Positions 51,496 through 62,179 of a stretch of DNA of 62,468 nucleotides are shown one piece after another. The translations under genes and the position numbers were made by a program. The notes under the pieces are model-generated. The model was given only the letters and a program-made list of their open reading frames with translations. It had not been told where the DNA came from and did no database searches. Origin of the DNA: Mesotaenium endlicherianum (taxonomy: Eukaryota > Streptophyta > Zygnematophyceae > Zygnematales > Mesotaeniaceae). The stretch lies in contig WELA01013857.1 in the NCBI GenBank assembly GCA_009602735.1, positions 92,180 through 154,647 of the forward strand, read 5' to 3'. Position 1 is the stretch's first letter; each line of letters starts with the position of its first letter.

Positions 51496-53718
51496 TCACT
51501 TGACAACTTCTATTTTTTTGAAATTTGGAAGTAAACCTTCAACCTGTTCCAGATGAAAAGAGGACATTGCATGCAGAAGTTCAGCTGGTCTTGGTCTTGG
51601 CATAGGCTTGTCAGTGAAGGTCAACTGTTGCCATGTCATGATTGTTTCCACCAACCAAGTCATAGAGTGCTGCCCGATCATGTTGCCAAATTTTTTTGCA
51701 GCTTCATCTGATCCTACAGCACCGGCTATATGCCGAGCTATGGTGTCGGGTATTCCAAGGCATTTGCCCTTTTCCACCGCGGTGGGCTCTCTCCACACGG
51801 CATCTCTGTTATACATGTCTTTGACCATTCCTGGTCCACCTCCTCTGAAGGCTCGGGAGCCTGGATATGATGTAAAGGTAGGCAGTACCACTCTTGGCTG
51901 ACCTGGTTCATTGATGACACACTGTGGATAGGAATCCCTCCAGGTCACTGGTTTGGTATGCACCGCCAGTGCCTTTTCCACTGTCAATGCTGTTGGTGAT
52001 CGCCGTGTAATGTCCTCCATTTCTCTCAGAACCTCGATAGACATGCCGTTGGTCCAAAATATCCTGGTCTTATGGGATAATCCTCCGTGCTTAGCGTCGT
52101 TGATTAGCACATGATGGCCCAAAGTGGAGTCGAATACCAGCCATGGTTCTCCCGGCTTCATCTGCTTGTAGTCCATTCCTGGATGTACGTTCTCAATCAC
52201 AAACACAGGTGGGTGATAGTGCTGACGTTCCTGCAGCATGCTGATGATTTTCACCATCCATCCCCAGTGTTGTGCTCGTGGGTCACTGAATCCCCTCCTG
52301 TTTCCAGCTTGAGAAAATGGTTGACAAGGGAATCCAGCAAAGATCCAATCAATCCTGTAACCATACAGGTATTCAGGTTTCACGTTCATAATGTTGCCTC
52401 CGGCAATGCGCTCGACATTGCTATATGCAGGCGCCAACCCTTTAAAATGATGCATTTGCCGCATCTGATTCATGACCTCTTGGAATGCTAAAAAAGCGTG
52501 GTCATCGTTGTCCACATACAGGACTTTGGCCACCTGTATTTCTCGCTGGATCAATGCTATGGTCCCAAAGCCAAGTCCGGCGAATAATTCCAACACCACC
52601 ACTCCCCTTATGCGGAAAGGATCTTCCATCCTGACAATGCCGTGCGGCAGCGGCTCCACTCCAGGCATCAGATTTGCAAAGGAGGTAACTGGGTAGGGTA
52701 CTGGCAGCAGCTCTTGCGGGCCGTGGTCCCTATTACTCACAGTTTCCAGCTGCTTCATGATCCGGGATTGCCATACCAAGGGTGTTGGCATGTTGATGCT
52801 TGTATAGCCTTCCTCTTCTTGCTTCATGAGGTTGTCACTGGCTTCTGGGTACCTGTCATTCACGTAGCAGTCTAGCAGTCCGTAGTTTGCTTCTCCTATG
52901 CAAACCATTTTCACAGGAATTTCTCTTGCCGGCTGCCTATCTGTTGACTGGTAAGTCACTCTCTGTTTCCGCAGATCAATGACCATACCGAAGGAAATCA
53001 ATGCTTCTGTTCCCAAGAGAACATCGTAGTTCTCAGCTTCCGTCACTGTGCACTCCATGAATAGTGACGCCTCTTCAGGTTTCCCTAGATTTATTGTGAT
53101 TTTCACAGGCTTGCGGGTAATTCCACAAGACTTTGAGACTTGTCCTGAGGCAGTTCTCAACTGAAAAGGACTCTCTTTCAGGTCTCTTGTCGTCAAACCT
53201 AGAGCTTTCACAACTCGTTTTCCCAAAATGACTGGCTGTGCGCCTGTATCCAACAGAATGTTGGGAGCTGCCCAGTTGTTGAAGATCAATGCACTATCCT
53301 TATTTTGCACTCTCACGGTGCTAAAATTGGTGGGCAATGAGGCGCTATTTGCACCTTCCTCAGCTATATCCAGCTGATGTCCGACCTCTTCAACCGTGAA
53401 TGGGTAAGTGATATGCAAATCAGCGAGAGAAAGCAAAGGAGCATGCTGGGTCCGGTGTTCCACCAGGGCCTTCAGCTTTTCCAGTAAAAAACTAAGTCTT
53501 GCGCGACCCGGGCCTGGTTTGTCGTAGCTGCGAGATCTCGTTTTCATCCAAAGTGATCCGAGAAGTCTGAGGAAGCTTCCCAGCATTCCTTGGCACCAGA
53601 CGGTTGTGATTTGCTTGCTCGGCAGCCGTTGCATCCACAGCCTTTTCAGGCAGCCGCTTCTCGCCTTTGCAGAGGGTCTTTTTTGCAATATCTGCATCAT
53701 AATAGACATTGGGCGCAT
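51496..53718 (-). CDS. Fused aspartic protease and C5-cytosine DNA methyltransferase of a retrotransposon
   Basis: 740-codon open frame. Residues about 150-260 are a retroviral-type protease: ILLDTGAQPVILGKRVVKAL carries the DTG active site (D157), and VLLGTEALISFGMVIDL is the matching flap/psi-loop part. Residues about 372-700 are a C5 methyltransferase: motif I VLELFAGLGFG (375-385, cofactor binding), motif II VLYVDND, motif IV GFPCQPFSQAG with catalytic C465, motif VI FVIENV (E509), motif VIII SHKTRIFW, motif IX REPTAVEKGKCLGIP and motif X FGNMIGQHSMTWLVE. All are in canonical order, so the domain is complete. The enzyme would transfer methyl from S-adenosylmethionine to cytosine C5. The first about 75 residues are out of the ancestral frame (see 53492-53764), so the real protein probably begins upstream. 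The role may be self-methylation of element DNA (inference). Confidence 0.93.
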   Translation of the reverse strand: MRPMSIMMQILQKRPSAKARSGCLKRLWMQRLPSKQITTVWCQGMLGSFLRLLGSLWMKTRSRSYDKPGPGRARLSFLLEKLKALVEHRTQHAPLLSLADLHITYPFTVEEVGHQLDIAEEGANSASLPTNFSTVRVQNKDSALIFNNWAAPNILLDTGAQPVILGKRVVKALGLTTRDLKESPFQLRTASGQVSKSCGITRKPVKITINLGKPEEASLFMECTVTEAENYDVLLGTEALISFGMVIDLRKQRVTYQSTDRQPAREIPVKMVCIGEANYGLLDCYVNDRYPEASDNLMKQEEEGYTSINMPTPLVWQSRIMKQLETVSNRDHGPQELLPVPYPVTSFANLMPGVEPLPHGIVRMEDPFRIRGVVVLELFAGLGFGTIALIQREIQVAKVLYVDNDDHAFLAFQEVMNQMRQMHHFKGLAPAYSNVERIAGGNIMNVKPEYLYGYRIDWIFAGFPCQPFSQAGNRRGFSDPRAQHWGWMVKIISMLQERQHYHPPVFVIENVHPGMDYKQMKPGEPWLVFDSTLGHHVLINDAKHGGLSHKTRIFWTNGMSIEVLREMEDITRRSPTALTVEKALAVHTKPVTWRDSYPQCVINEPGQPRVVLPTFTSYPGSRAFRGGGPGMVKDMYNRDAVWREPTAVEKGKCLGIPDTIARHIAGAVGSDEAAKKFGNMIGQHSMTWLVETIMTWQQLTFTDKPMPRPRPAELLHAMSSFHLEQVEGLLPNFKKIEVVK

Positions 53719-53764
53719 TTAGTTTTGCAAATTGTGCTTTCACCTCAGCAATGTCTGCACTCAT
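53492..53764 (-). pseudogene. N-terminal piece of the protease-methyltransferase polyprotein in another frame
   Basis: ATG 53764 overlaps the gag stop (ATGA). The product (MSADIAEVKAQFAKLNAPNV at its start) looks like real protein, whereas the parallel start of the 53718 frame does not. A one-base shift near 53520 would join them. Either a programmed frameshift or decay. Confidence 0.5.
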
Positions 53765-55514
53765 AGCTTCATACTTCTGGTTACCCTTGCGGTTACCAGA
53801 GCCACCCTTTTGGTTACCAGAGCCACCCTTTTCTTCTTTTTCTCTTTGTCTGCCTCTTTCGTGGCAGCATTTGCCCAGGGCGGCCTTAGATTTGGGTTCT
53901 TAGACCAGCACTCATCTTCCGAGTGTCCCTTCTTACCGCAATGTGCGCATATCTGCGCTTTGCTAGCGGATAGTTGCTTAGCATCTGGGTACGGACAATC
54001 TCTCTTCTGATGTCCTGATTTCCCGCAATTCCAACAACTCTCTACTGTTTCAGCAGTGTTGGCGTGCTTAGCAAATTTATTGAAAGACCCGCTCTTTTTC
54101 TTAAATTGAAAATTAGAGCTGTTGGCCTTAGGCGAAGAGAATTCCTCTCTCCTTTCAGGAGCCATAAGCGTCCTGGAAGCCTTTTTATACCACACTTCAC
54201 CTTCTTCGACATTACGTGCTATTTCAACCGCCTCGTCGATGTCCCAGTCAATCCCGTGCTTTCCGGACAGATGTGGCCTGACTTCACGATCTGTTTCCTT
54301 GCCCAAGCACAACAGAAACTTGTCAGCCACTATTCTGGGCTCGTATATTTTTGCCTTTTGGCGAGGATTACCAATCTGGATTTGACCTCCATGATTGTCT
54401 CGTCCTTCTGACGTACAAAATGCACATAATGGTGCACCTTAAGACTGCGATCCTCTGAGAATCGTGCTTCAAGCAGCTTGAAGAAACGACGCCGGCAATG
54501 CGTGGAGTCTAGCTGGTCATCCCCAGCCTCCATATCCTTACGACAGCTAGCCAATGCTTGCGCATGGCTTGCCTCTGTCGTGGCGCTATTGCCTTGTTGA
54601 CCATTAAAATGTGCAGCTCTGCGCGTTACACGTTCCTCAGTATTAGCAATCTTTTCAGACAATTCTGCACACACCTTTCGCAACTCTGCGACAAAGTCGG
54701 CATCATCATTCTCAGTAGCAGCACTTTGCTGGCCCTCAGTGAGTTGCCTCATGGCCTCTGTTAATTCTTGTGTTAGTGCAGCTAAGTCTATGCTCTCAAC
54801 AGGTGCAGTTGTCAGTATTCTTCTTAAAGATAAAGCGGACATTCGGGCTTTCGCAGCCTCTTTCTGAATTTTTAAATCCCTAGCCCTTTTCTGTTCTCCA
54901 AACGTCCATTCCTGGGTGAGATCCTCATCCTTCCGGAATTGGCGATATAACAGCAGGGCATCCTTGTCCAAGTACTGAACCAAGCCTATAAATGCGACAG
55001 ATTGTGTATTAGAAAAATGCTTTCGAATCTTCTCAAAGAATTCTCCCCAATAGATCTCATCAAACTCTTCGAAAGTGAGACCATTTCCGCTGGTTCGTTC
55101 GCTAAAACACTTTGCAGACAGCTTAAACTTAGGATTTTCATCCCGATCATCACCAGCCATTTTGAACGGTGAACAGGACTCATTGACTCTTCCCCACACG
55201 TCTTGCTCTCTGCCCAAATCAAGTACAAAGGCTCGTGTATTATCTGGGTTCTCACCGCTTGCGGACTTATGACGAGACTCGTCTCTCGACGGTTGCTCAC
55301 TCCACTGGTTGTCAGTATGCTCAGACGTCTCACTTTCTCGTGGACTCTGGCTAGAATCAGAACCTTCTGCAGGCTCCACAGAGTGGTAGAGTCTTCCACT
55401 TCTCAACCGCATATACAGTTGAATTTCTCCGGGTCCCCTTCCAGGTTGAACACCGGCAGGCTTCACAGGCCTCAATCCCCGACTAACTTGGAAATTCTTG
55501 CTCACCTGAACCAA
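53761..55514 (-). pseudogene. gag: Gag of the methyltransferase retroelement, frameshifted
   Basis: The first open frame runs to 54330; the first Met is at about 55412 (RLRSGRLYHS context), since 55514 is a TTG. It has an acidic, Ser-rich start, a helical middle (LTQELTEAMRQLTEGQQSAA) and a capsid-like end. A one-base slip near 54365 moves the frame: after it KIYEPRIVADKFLLCLGKE continues to 53761. Two CCHC zinc knuckles follow, CWNCGKSGHQKRDC and CAHCGKKGHSEDEC, then a Lys-rich tail with a repeated RVALVT. The knuckles bind genomic RNA. A TGA of gag overlaps the ATG of the next frame. Confidence 0.82.
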
Positions 55515-57470
55515 TCAACCAAGTTCTCAAAAGTAGGACAGAAGCGTCTTACTTCCACACAGGCTTTTGCCCAAGTTGAGGATTTACAGAATGAACAAGT
55601 TTGTAGTTTGCAGAAATCAAGTCTGAGCAACTTAACAAGCAATGTCAAGTTCAGAGAAAATTGCCCTTCAAGGCTTTTGCTTAACTTCCACGAGTCACAG
55701 CTTACAAAACTCTGAAACGCACATCTATGCTGGCCCGGTTTGAGCTCTTCGCTCAACACCGCGCCTTAACAACTTTTCACTGCTTGGCTGGGCTCACTCA
55801 GTTCTTCACTGAGAGCTTTACTTGTTAATACTACTCTTGCTATCAGCAATTCGACAATAGAGACTTCTGAGAACTTGGAGACTAACACAGCACTCACCAA
55901 CTTAAGTGACCTTCGCACGCTTGCGGCGTTTAACCTCAATCTGTACTAATCTCCTGACAGATTCTATTCTGCAGCTCTCTACTTTCCACCAGCGAGATCC
56001 TCTCTTGGGAACTCCTGAGGCTTAACCTTTCTATGATACACTTAAGAAGAAATCTTCCAGCGTCGGCAGAAGCGTGGCACCTCGGCCCTTCTATGGCCTT
56101 GGGAACTCCTTCTTCTTTGCACTCTTTCTGCTTCTTCGGCTTCCTTTGACAACAATGCGAGCAAGGATGAGGCAGCTTCAGGCACGACTTGTGCCTTTCA
56201 CAAGCACCACACATTATCCTCTTTCGAGAATACCAGTGCTTAGTCACAGCGCTTAGCTTGCATATCGTCCTTACCCAGCAGCTCTCGCACCGCTTATAAG
56301 TTGTCATTCAGCATGCATGCATGCATTGTTGCGCGTGACCACTTAGCCTTCCAGCTGACAATCACGCCTATGTGGCTGGCTGGCAGCGTTTAGGGTAAAC
56401 GCTCAGGCCGTGACCAGCCACCTGGGGCCTAGCCGAGGCGGCACACAACGCCCTTTGCAACATCCCCGCTGTTCTTGGCTTGGACAGCCGATTTATCATT
56501 ACCTATCATTTCTTGGCACTCGCTAGGCTGACTCATTGCTGGTTCCATGCCCCTAGCCTTTCGGCTAACCACTCGGTCCACATCCTCATCCCGTCCTGGG
56601 TGTGGGTGTGACGTGTCGTGATCACTTTGACAATGATAATGACTTCAACATGACCGCGACTCAGTCCTCTGGTCGGTGAGTCAATGCTGACTTCCCGTAC
56701 CTGGGCGGCCGTGACTTGCGCTGCGCGTGCGGCACCGTCAAGTGGATAGCAGTCGCGATACGGGCGAAAACAATCTATTCGGAGAAGTCACGCAAAAAAT
56801 CATATCTTTATGTTGAGCAGACTATCAAAGTCTAGTCAAAGTAACAGATTTATCAATAAGAGATTTAAGCAATTGAGAAAAAAAAGTTACGCAATCAGAC
56901 CAAGTATTCAATGAAATTCGGGAAAAAACCAAAGGTCCTGCAAAACATTTGCAAGTTTTTTCCCTATGGCTCGAAGCTCTTTATACTCCTATAATTAGAG
57001 TGTGAGATAAGTGCTTCTCCATGCAAATGACCGCCAATTTTCTCCTATTCCAAAAAATGTGGGACAGAAGTGGTAAACTTTTTTGTTGAGTTTGATAAGT
57101 ATGTCCAAGTAAATCATGAATAGAGAGAGGTAAGGTGGCCTTTGTCTGGTGTCATGACGAGCAAGTATGTCATTTCTGTGGGGGTGATGTGCCTTGTACT
57201 TTGAGCAAATTTGTGATGATGAGTCATCATAACACATGTATGTTGCGTTTTAGTTATATTGTGTTGCATAATTTTTATGCCTTTCAGTAGGTCTTCAATT
57301 TCCTAATACACCAGAGTCCCTTTATACACCCAATTGTATCTCACAAAATTTCTTGATCACGGCGTGCATGATGCATGGTGCTAACAATTATAGTCATCCT
57401 CACAATTCAAACAAGGAGTTGGCGTCAAAAAATAGTAATAAGAAAGTCCTTAGTTATTCCAATGCGGAGC
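55515..57470. other. Upstream of the methyltransferase element gag; 5' LTR not resolved
   Basis: Should contain the leader and 5' LTR of the element. On the minus strand a TTATAAG box near 56296-56290 could be a promoter, but I find no sequence matching the presumed 3' LTR at 25126. No convincing genes; ORFs at 55936-56307 and 55203-55715 lack motifs. Confidence 0.4.
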
Positions 57471-57690
57471 CATCTCTTTCATTCCGCATTGCCATCCACG
57501 TAGGCTGTCATTTGGTCATTCATTTTTCGCATGTTATACTAGATCCATTATTAGGCTATTGGCTTGTTTCGCTTAATGTGGTCAATTGGTTGCCAAAGAA
57601 TGTGACAGCGGACAGACTTAATAGACTTCAACCTATCGCAACCGGCCAAGTTATTTTACAGATTTGAAGTAAACTTCTGCATGACGGATC
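57470..57690 (-). repeat. Ancient diverged LTR fragment of the element 1/2 family
   Basis: CATTCCGCATTGCCATCCAC, TCATTTGGTCATTCAT, TTGCCAAAGAATGTGACAGC and AGACTTAATAGACTTCA line up in order with the LTR phrases CATCCCGAATCGCCATCCAT, TCATCTGGCCATTCAT, CTGTCAAAGAATGTGTCAGC and GCTGACTTAA at 37750-37900. Roughly two thirds identity by eye, so an old solo LTR or remnant. Confidence 0.55.
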
Positions 57691-57699
57691 TAATAAAGT

Positions 57700-59488
57700 G
57701 ATGAAGTTAAACAAAGTAGTATATCTGCTAATATGATAATCTCTTATAGGCACCTTATGGACAACTTTTGTATGTCTTCTTCTTTGGGCAATATTATGTA
57801 CACAGTATTCTTATTTGAAAAGAAGTTGTAAAACGGGCCACCTTTTTGAAGGTCGTATTATGACAATCGTGAGTGATGAGGTTAATAATTAGAAGACACT
57901 TCATGTCACAAATGGATTAGGAAATAAGCAAATAACATATTGATCGAGAGTCAAATCTTACCACTTGGTGTACTACAGAACCACATATAAATCTAGATCC
58001 ACATATGGCTTCATAATGGACCCCTTTTATATGAAGGTTTTTTCTCTCAAGAATCACTTTGAAATGGTGTGTTTACGTTCAAAAATGAGGTCAAGAGTGT
58101 AGAGGAGGGGAACATTGAGTTTGCCTTACACCAATAATTGAGTAAAAATTTGTGACACCTAGTGCGATACCCAATGTCCTCAGCAGTCGAACATAAAAAA
58201 AAACATCATGTCTTACTAATCATTATAGCTATAGAATTGCATGGTATACGCTCTATGGTTGACATAAGATCCATGTATATGTATGAAACTCATTTGATCT
58301 CCTTTGACCTTCATTCGTATCTCCGATGGCCAAATAGAACGTACATTGTACTTAACAAACAAACTTGCAAGACATTTTTATCAATATTAATTTACTATAA
58401 TGTACAAAATTATCTTGGCATAACAAGATCTTGGCAATTTGCTTCTCCATGCAACCTTCATATTGATCCTGAAATCACCAAATTTGAATCAATATTGAGT
58501 TGGAAAATGCAGTATGTAAGTTCATCAATGTGTCATTTTACATCATTTAATTTGCGCCACAATCGTTGTGCTTGATCAATAAAACTGTTTGCAAGTCAAT
58601 GAATACGATTCAAAGTGCTTGAGGTAGGGAAACCAAGAGGCAATGATAAGAAATATTTTGAGGTCATATGCCAAAGTTTAAGACACACTTTTGTACACAT
58701 GAAAAATCACTTATTTTTCTTGCGTATTTTCACACGTATGAGAGGTACAAAAGTACAGCAAAAAGTACCTCAAATGAGGGGAAATTTAGTCTATCTAAGA
58801 CAGTGGAGATTATGCTACAAGTAAACGTACACCGCTTATGTGCACCTATCTCCCTGATTTTTGAAGAAAGATTTCAAAACATTTGCAACTTCGAACTTAA
58901 ATGGTTCTTTTGCTGGTACACGTAAAGTTGCTAACAACATGGATTGTATGCTGAATTTGGTGGGGCTAGAAATAGAAATGATGCTTTGTTCTCAAGGAAT
59001 TAAGCAAGATAGTAAACAACCTCATTAGGTACTGCCAGAAAAGGATACAGTAAGGTGCACATTTTATTTTTAGTGCAACAAAGGCGACACTTTCTATGTT
59101 GTGGGTTTTTAGGGCGGGATGTACGACATGATCTCCCATGTTCATTGCTCTTCATCAAATAAACTTCCATTCAGCACATTCCCTCTATCTTATGTTGCCA
59201 ACATAAGTACTTACATCGTGATATGGCAATTTGTGATGAGTCTTGGTAGGGTACACTATCGTACTAGTTGATGAGCAACGTTGAGTTGCTAACTCTTCAC
59301 GCCAACTTGTCTCAAAACTCTTCATGATTGTACATGTTTATGCGGTTGACAGTGTACTACGGTGTCAGAAAGAGCCAAATTAATCGTGTCTTGATACTCT
59401 ATTACGTATAAGTACAGTTTATATCACAAGTAAAAATAAGTAGTCCAAACAATGCACCCCCTTCCTACACGCCTGATGTGCACTGTAC
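57700..59488. other. Intergenic region, no recognised gene
   Basis: AT-rich. ORFs at 58162-58575 and 58615-58925 have plant-intergenic composition and no motif. Confidence 0.5.
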
Positions 59489-60892
59489 TCACAAAGGCTT
59501 CTTTACACCTTCTAGCTCATCGTCGAGCTCACCATATATATCTCGGAGCTTGCTTAGAAGATCTGGATCCGCCTTCCACATTCCCCTCCCAGCTGCCTCC
59601 AACATCCGCTTCACAATGTTCTGAAAGGCCTGTTGTCACAAACCGAAAGACATATCAGTAGATGTATATCCGAAACATATATTAGTAGATTTATATCCGA
59701 AACATATACTAGTAGATGTATATCATGGTGCACCTTTAAAGCTCAACAGTTAGCAACGCGAGTTTCACATGACCACAGAGCAAGCGTGAGAGTGCAGTAC
59801 GGACGTGCCTGAGGGTTGTTCTTCCGCAAAAGTGCAGCCATTCCCTCGTCTAGCGCGTAAGTCTCGGCAGCTTGATCGTACACCCAATCCTCTTGAAAGC
59901 CCGCGGTTCCTCCCCACCCTACAAGTGCCGTCATGCGCTGCAAATGACAAGAAAAGCACATTCACTTTAGTCAATTGGCAGGTCATATGGGTCAATAAGC
60001 ACGCACATACTTTTTTACGGTGGCACAATCATTGTTGACAAGTACGAAGCACTATGCACAATTCGCAGATGAAAGAGACAACTCTCTGCATTGAAAATGT
60101 GTGGCTAACATTAAGCCGAAAGCTGATCAAGAAAGCCACACAATGATGCACAAGACGCACCTGAGAGATCTCGTAAGCCCCGCCAGAGCCTTGAGCTGCC
60201 ATCTTCTCGGCCCACTTAGGATTTAACAGCTGCACATAACACGCGCCAGCAATCACCCTCTAAGTTACAAGCATGTCAAGCTCCTCCAGCCTAGTTCTCG
60301 GCCCCGGTCCCAGGCACACCTCGCTCTCAATGTGCAGCTCCAGTCTCATCCGTAACAGATATTGATAGGCACGGAGAAACAGAAACACAACAGAATTGTG
60401 GTCGTACTGACCAGTGAAGTGCGCAGCGTCTGCTGTGCATGCACACAAACAGCAGGCAGGAGCAGGCCCAGAAGGAGGGCGCTACAAAGCGTCAACAAGC
60501 CGTCGACATGGGAACAACAAAACGTGGATTTATCCCGCAATGCGTGACGAAGCAGCGCAGCACCTTGGAGCGGTACTCGAGGCGCAGGGTGGCCTCCAGG
60601 TCGCGCGGGGTGAGGTCCTTGCCGTACGTCTCGATCACGCTGCACGCCACCTGCTCCCCCACGCACGTCACACGCGCCCGTCATCTCCCTCAGCGAGGGC
60701 CCCCAACGAGCGCTCTTCATTGGAGTTTGCGAGCCGACAGGCGGGGGTGCAGCATATTCTGGAGTAACCTTGCTGTGCTGAGTATTGTCGAGAGTGCAGG
60801 GGCACCAAGTGGGGTCTCCAGGAGGCACAAACTTTATGAGGTCTTAAAGAAGAGCGTGCGGCAGCAGTAGCAGCAGCAGCAGCAGTAGCAGA

Positions 60893-60923
<31 letters not shown>

Positions 60924-61874
60924 AGGGCAGCACTAGGAGCGGCAGCAGCACTACAGCAGGCCATACATGCCGCATGCATGGCCTTTATGGACCGGCCCTG
61001 CTCTGCAGAGTGGGCAGCTGGAGAGCAAGCTGACCTTCTTGCCATCTCTGGCGGACTGCGCTGCGTTCTGCATGGCCCCCGTGTTGGCGTAGTATTCCTG
61101 CACGTGGCCGGCCAGGCAGTCATAGGTTGTGAGACGCTCGACTGATCATATTGCAAGCGTGCAGTGAGTACGGCCTGAAAATGCACTCATCAACCACCTA
61201 TGCGCACCTTCTGTGGCGTAACTGCCAACGAACAAACATCCCCAATCCTCAATCTCACATACACACACGCACATGCACCAAAAATTTTCTAGGTACTTTT
61301 CCTCCAAGTGCTCCGGGAGCGGGCGCACCTGGATGTCCGTGAGGCCGTACTCGACGGAGTCAATCTCTTGCACGATGCGGTCGGTGGTGCGCAGCAGCTT
61401 CTGCAGCACCTGTGCATCCGCCACGCCAGCCAGCCAGCCAGACAGACAGCCAATCAGCCAGTCAGCCAAAAAGCCAGATAGCCAGACAGTCAGACAGCCT
61501 CACATGTTGCTCAGCTTCGACGCCCCGTTCTCTTCTCAGCCGGGCTCAATGGCCCTGCCCCTGTGGGCGAGAACAATCGTGGCCAGCAGCAGAGCAAGCA
61601 TGTGAGTGGTCCCAAGTGTAGGAGATCGTGCGCAGCAGGTGGCGTTACTAGCACGCTCCACGAGCGCAGAAGGGAGTGAGAGCTTGAAGATCCTATTAGC
61701 TTTGGATGGACTCCGGGCTCTGATCAAAGCTGAGTGCATACCTCCGGGCGCGCCACCCCGCTCTCTCCACGGCCATAGCTGAAGGAGTTTCGAGACTGCC
61801 ACGTTTCCCCGAGCTCCGTTCCACTCTCCCTGCGCCCCTCAGGACACACACAAACACACATACCACACACACAC

Positions 61875-61950
<76 letters not shown>

Positions 61951-62179
61951 NGAGAGAGAGAGAGAGAGAGAGAGAGAGAGCACTTACATGAGGACTGATG
62001 CTCACAGGCGATTGTGGCCGCAATGCAGAAGCAAGATTGGCAGGCTAGCAGTCCCTGCCTGGCTGGCCACAGCTTCGCACTCACCAGTCAGCCGCTCCCA
62101 CGCGCTCGTTCACCATGGACCCGTAGTCACCCGCAGGATTCGAGAAGATCCTGGCCGTCGGCACGTCCACGCCCTCCTC
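59489..62179 (-). CDS. CHLH: Magnesium-chelatase subunit H, C-terminal exons (partial)
   Basis: CHLH (GUN5) is the porphyrin-binding subunit that inserts Mg2+ into protoporphyrin IX in chlorophyll synthesis, in the chloroplast. Eight exons are placed: 62179-62085, 61829-61742, 61409-61329, 61097-61035, 60650-60564, 60229-60161, 59937-59809 and 59629-59489 (TGA). They encode FSNPAGDYGSMVNERVG, GETWQSRNSFSYGRG, TTDRIVQEIDSVEYGLTDIQ, EYYANTGAMQNAAQ, SVIETYGKDLTPRDLE, LLNPKWAEKMAAQGSGGAYE, RMTALVGWGGTAGF, EDWVYDQAAETYALDE and MLEAAGRGMW, all typical of the cobN/CHLH C-terminal domain. Phases agree throughout. All introns are GT-AG except the last, which appears to be GC-AG (CAG|GCACGT at 59808). 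The 62179 acceptor is inferred, and the rest of the gene lies beyond the window. Confidence 0.94.
59650..59724. repeat. Three-copy 25-27 bp tandem repeat in the last CHLH intron
   Basis: Units ACATATCAGTAGATGTATAT, ACATATATTAGTAGATTTAT and ACATATACTAGTAGATGTAT, the first two followed by CCGAA-type ends, lie in tandem inside the GC-AG intron 59630-59808. Confidence 0.85.
60865..60960. repeat. AGC/GGAGCA microsatellite in a CHLH intron
   Basis: Alternating AGCAGC and GGAGCA units within the intron 60651-61034. Confidence 0.85.
61425..61500. repeat. CCAG/ACAG tetranucleotide repeat in a CHLH intron
   Basis: GCCAGCCAGCCAGCCAGACA and variants between the second and third placed exons. Confidence 0.8.
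61850..61980. repeat. (CA)n then (GA)n microsatellite with an embedded N
   Basis: ACACACA tract followed by about 100 bases of AG repeat (61881-61980) with a single N at 61951, in the intron between the first two placed CHLH exons. Confidence 0.95.

Larger units (their letters stand above)
25127..55514 (-). mobile_element. Ty3/gypsy-type retrotransposon encoding a DNA methyltransferase, split by nested insertions
   Basis: Read on the minus strand after excluding inserts, the order is gag (55.5-53.8 kb), protease plus C5-cytosine methyltransferase (53.7-51.5), proline-rich region (51.4-49.3), reverse transcriptase (49.3-48.5, resuming at 30.7), RNase H, integrase core (to 28.95), integrase C-terminus (resuming at 25.74) and a PHD-like finger (to 25.17). 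Two insertions split it: element 1 at 30738-48488 and the piggyBac element at about 25737-28937. Frameshifts and stops occur in gag, pol and the integrase tail, but the protease-methyltransferase frame is open. Capture of DNA methyltransferases by retrotransposons has been reported in dinoflagellates and charophytes (de Mendoza and co-workers, 2018, from memory). Confidence 0.9.

Noticed and set aside
51496-53718. A bacterial restriction-modification system or contaminating prokaryotic methyltransferase
   Set aside because: The methyltransferase shares one frame with a retroviral-type protease and is flanked by gag and RT on the same strand; no endonuclease is nearby.
60260-60448. Frame with LELHIESEVCLGPGPRTRLEE considered as a CHLH exon
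   Set aside because: CHLH passes directly from the YRSK exon to the LLNPKW exon in phase; this stretch is intronic.
61696-62084. Frames encoding long Ser-Leu repeats
   Set aside because: Translation of the (GA)n microsatellite within a CHLH intron.
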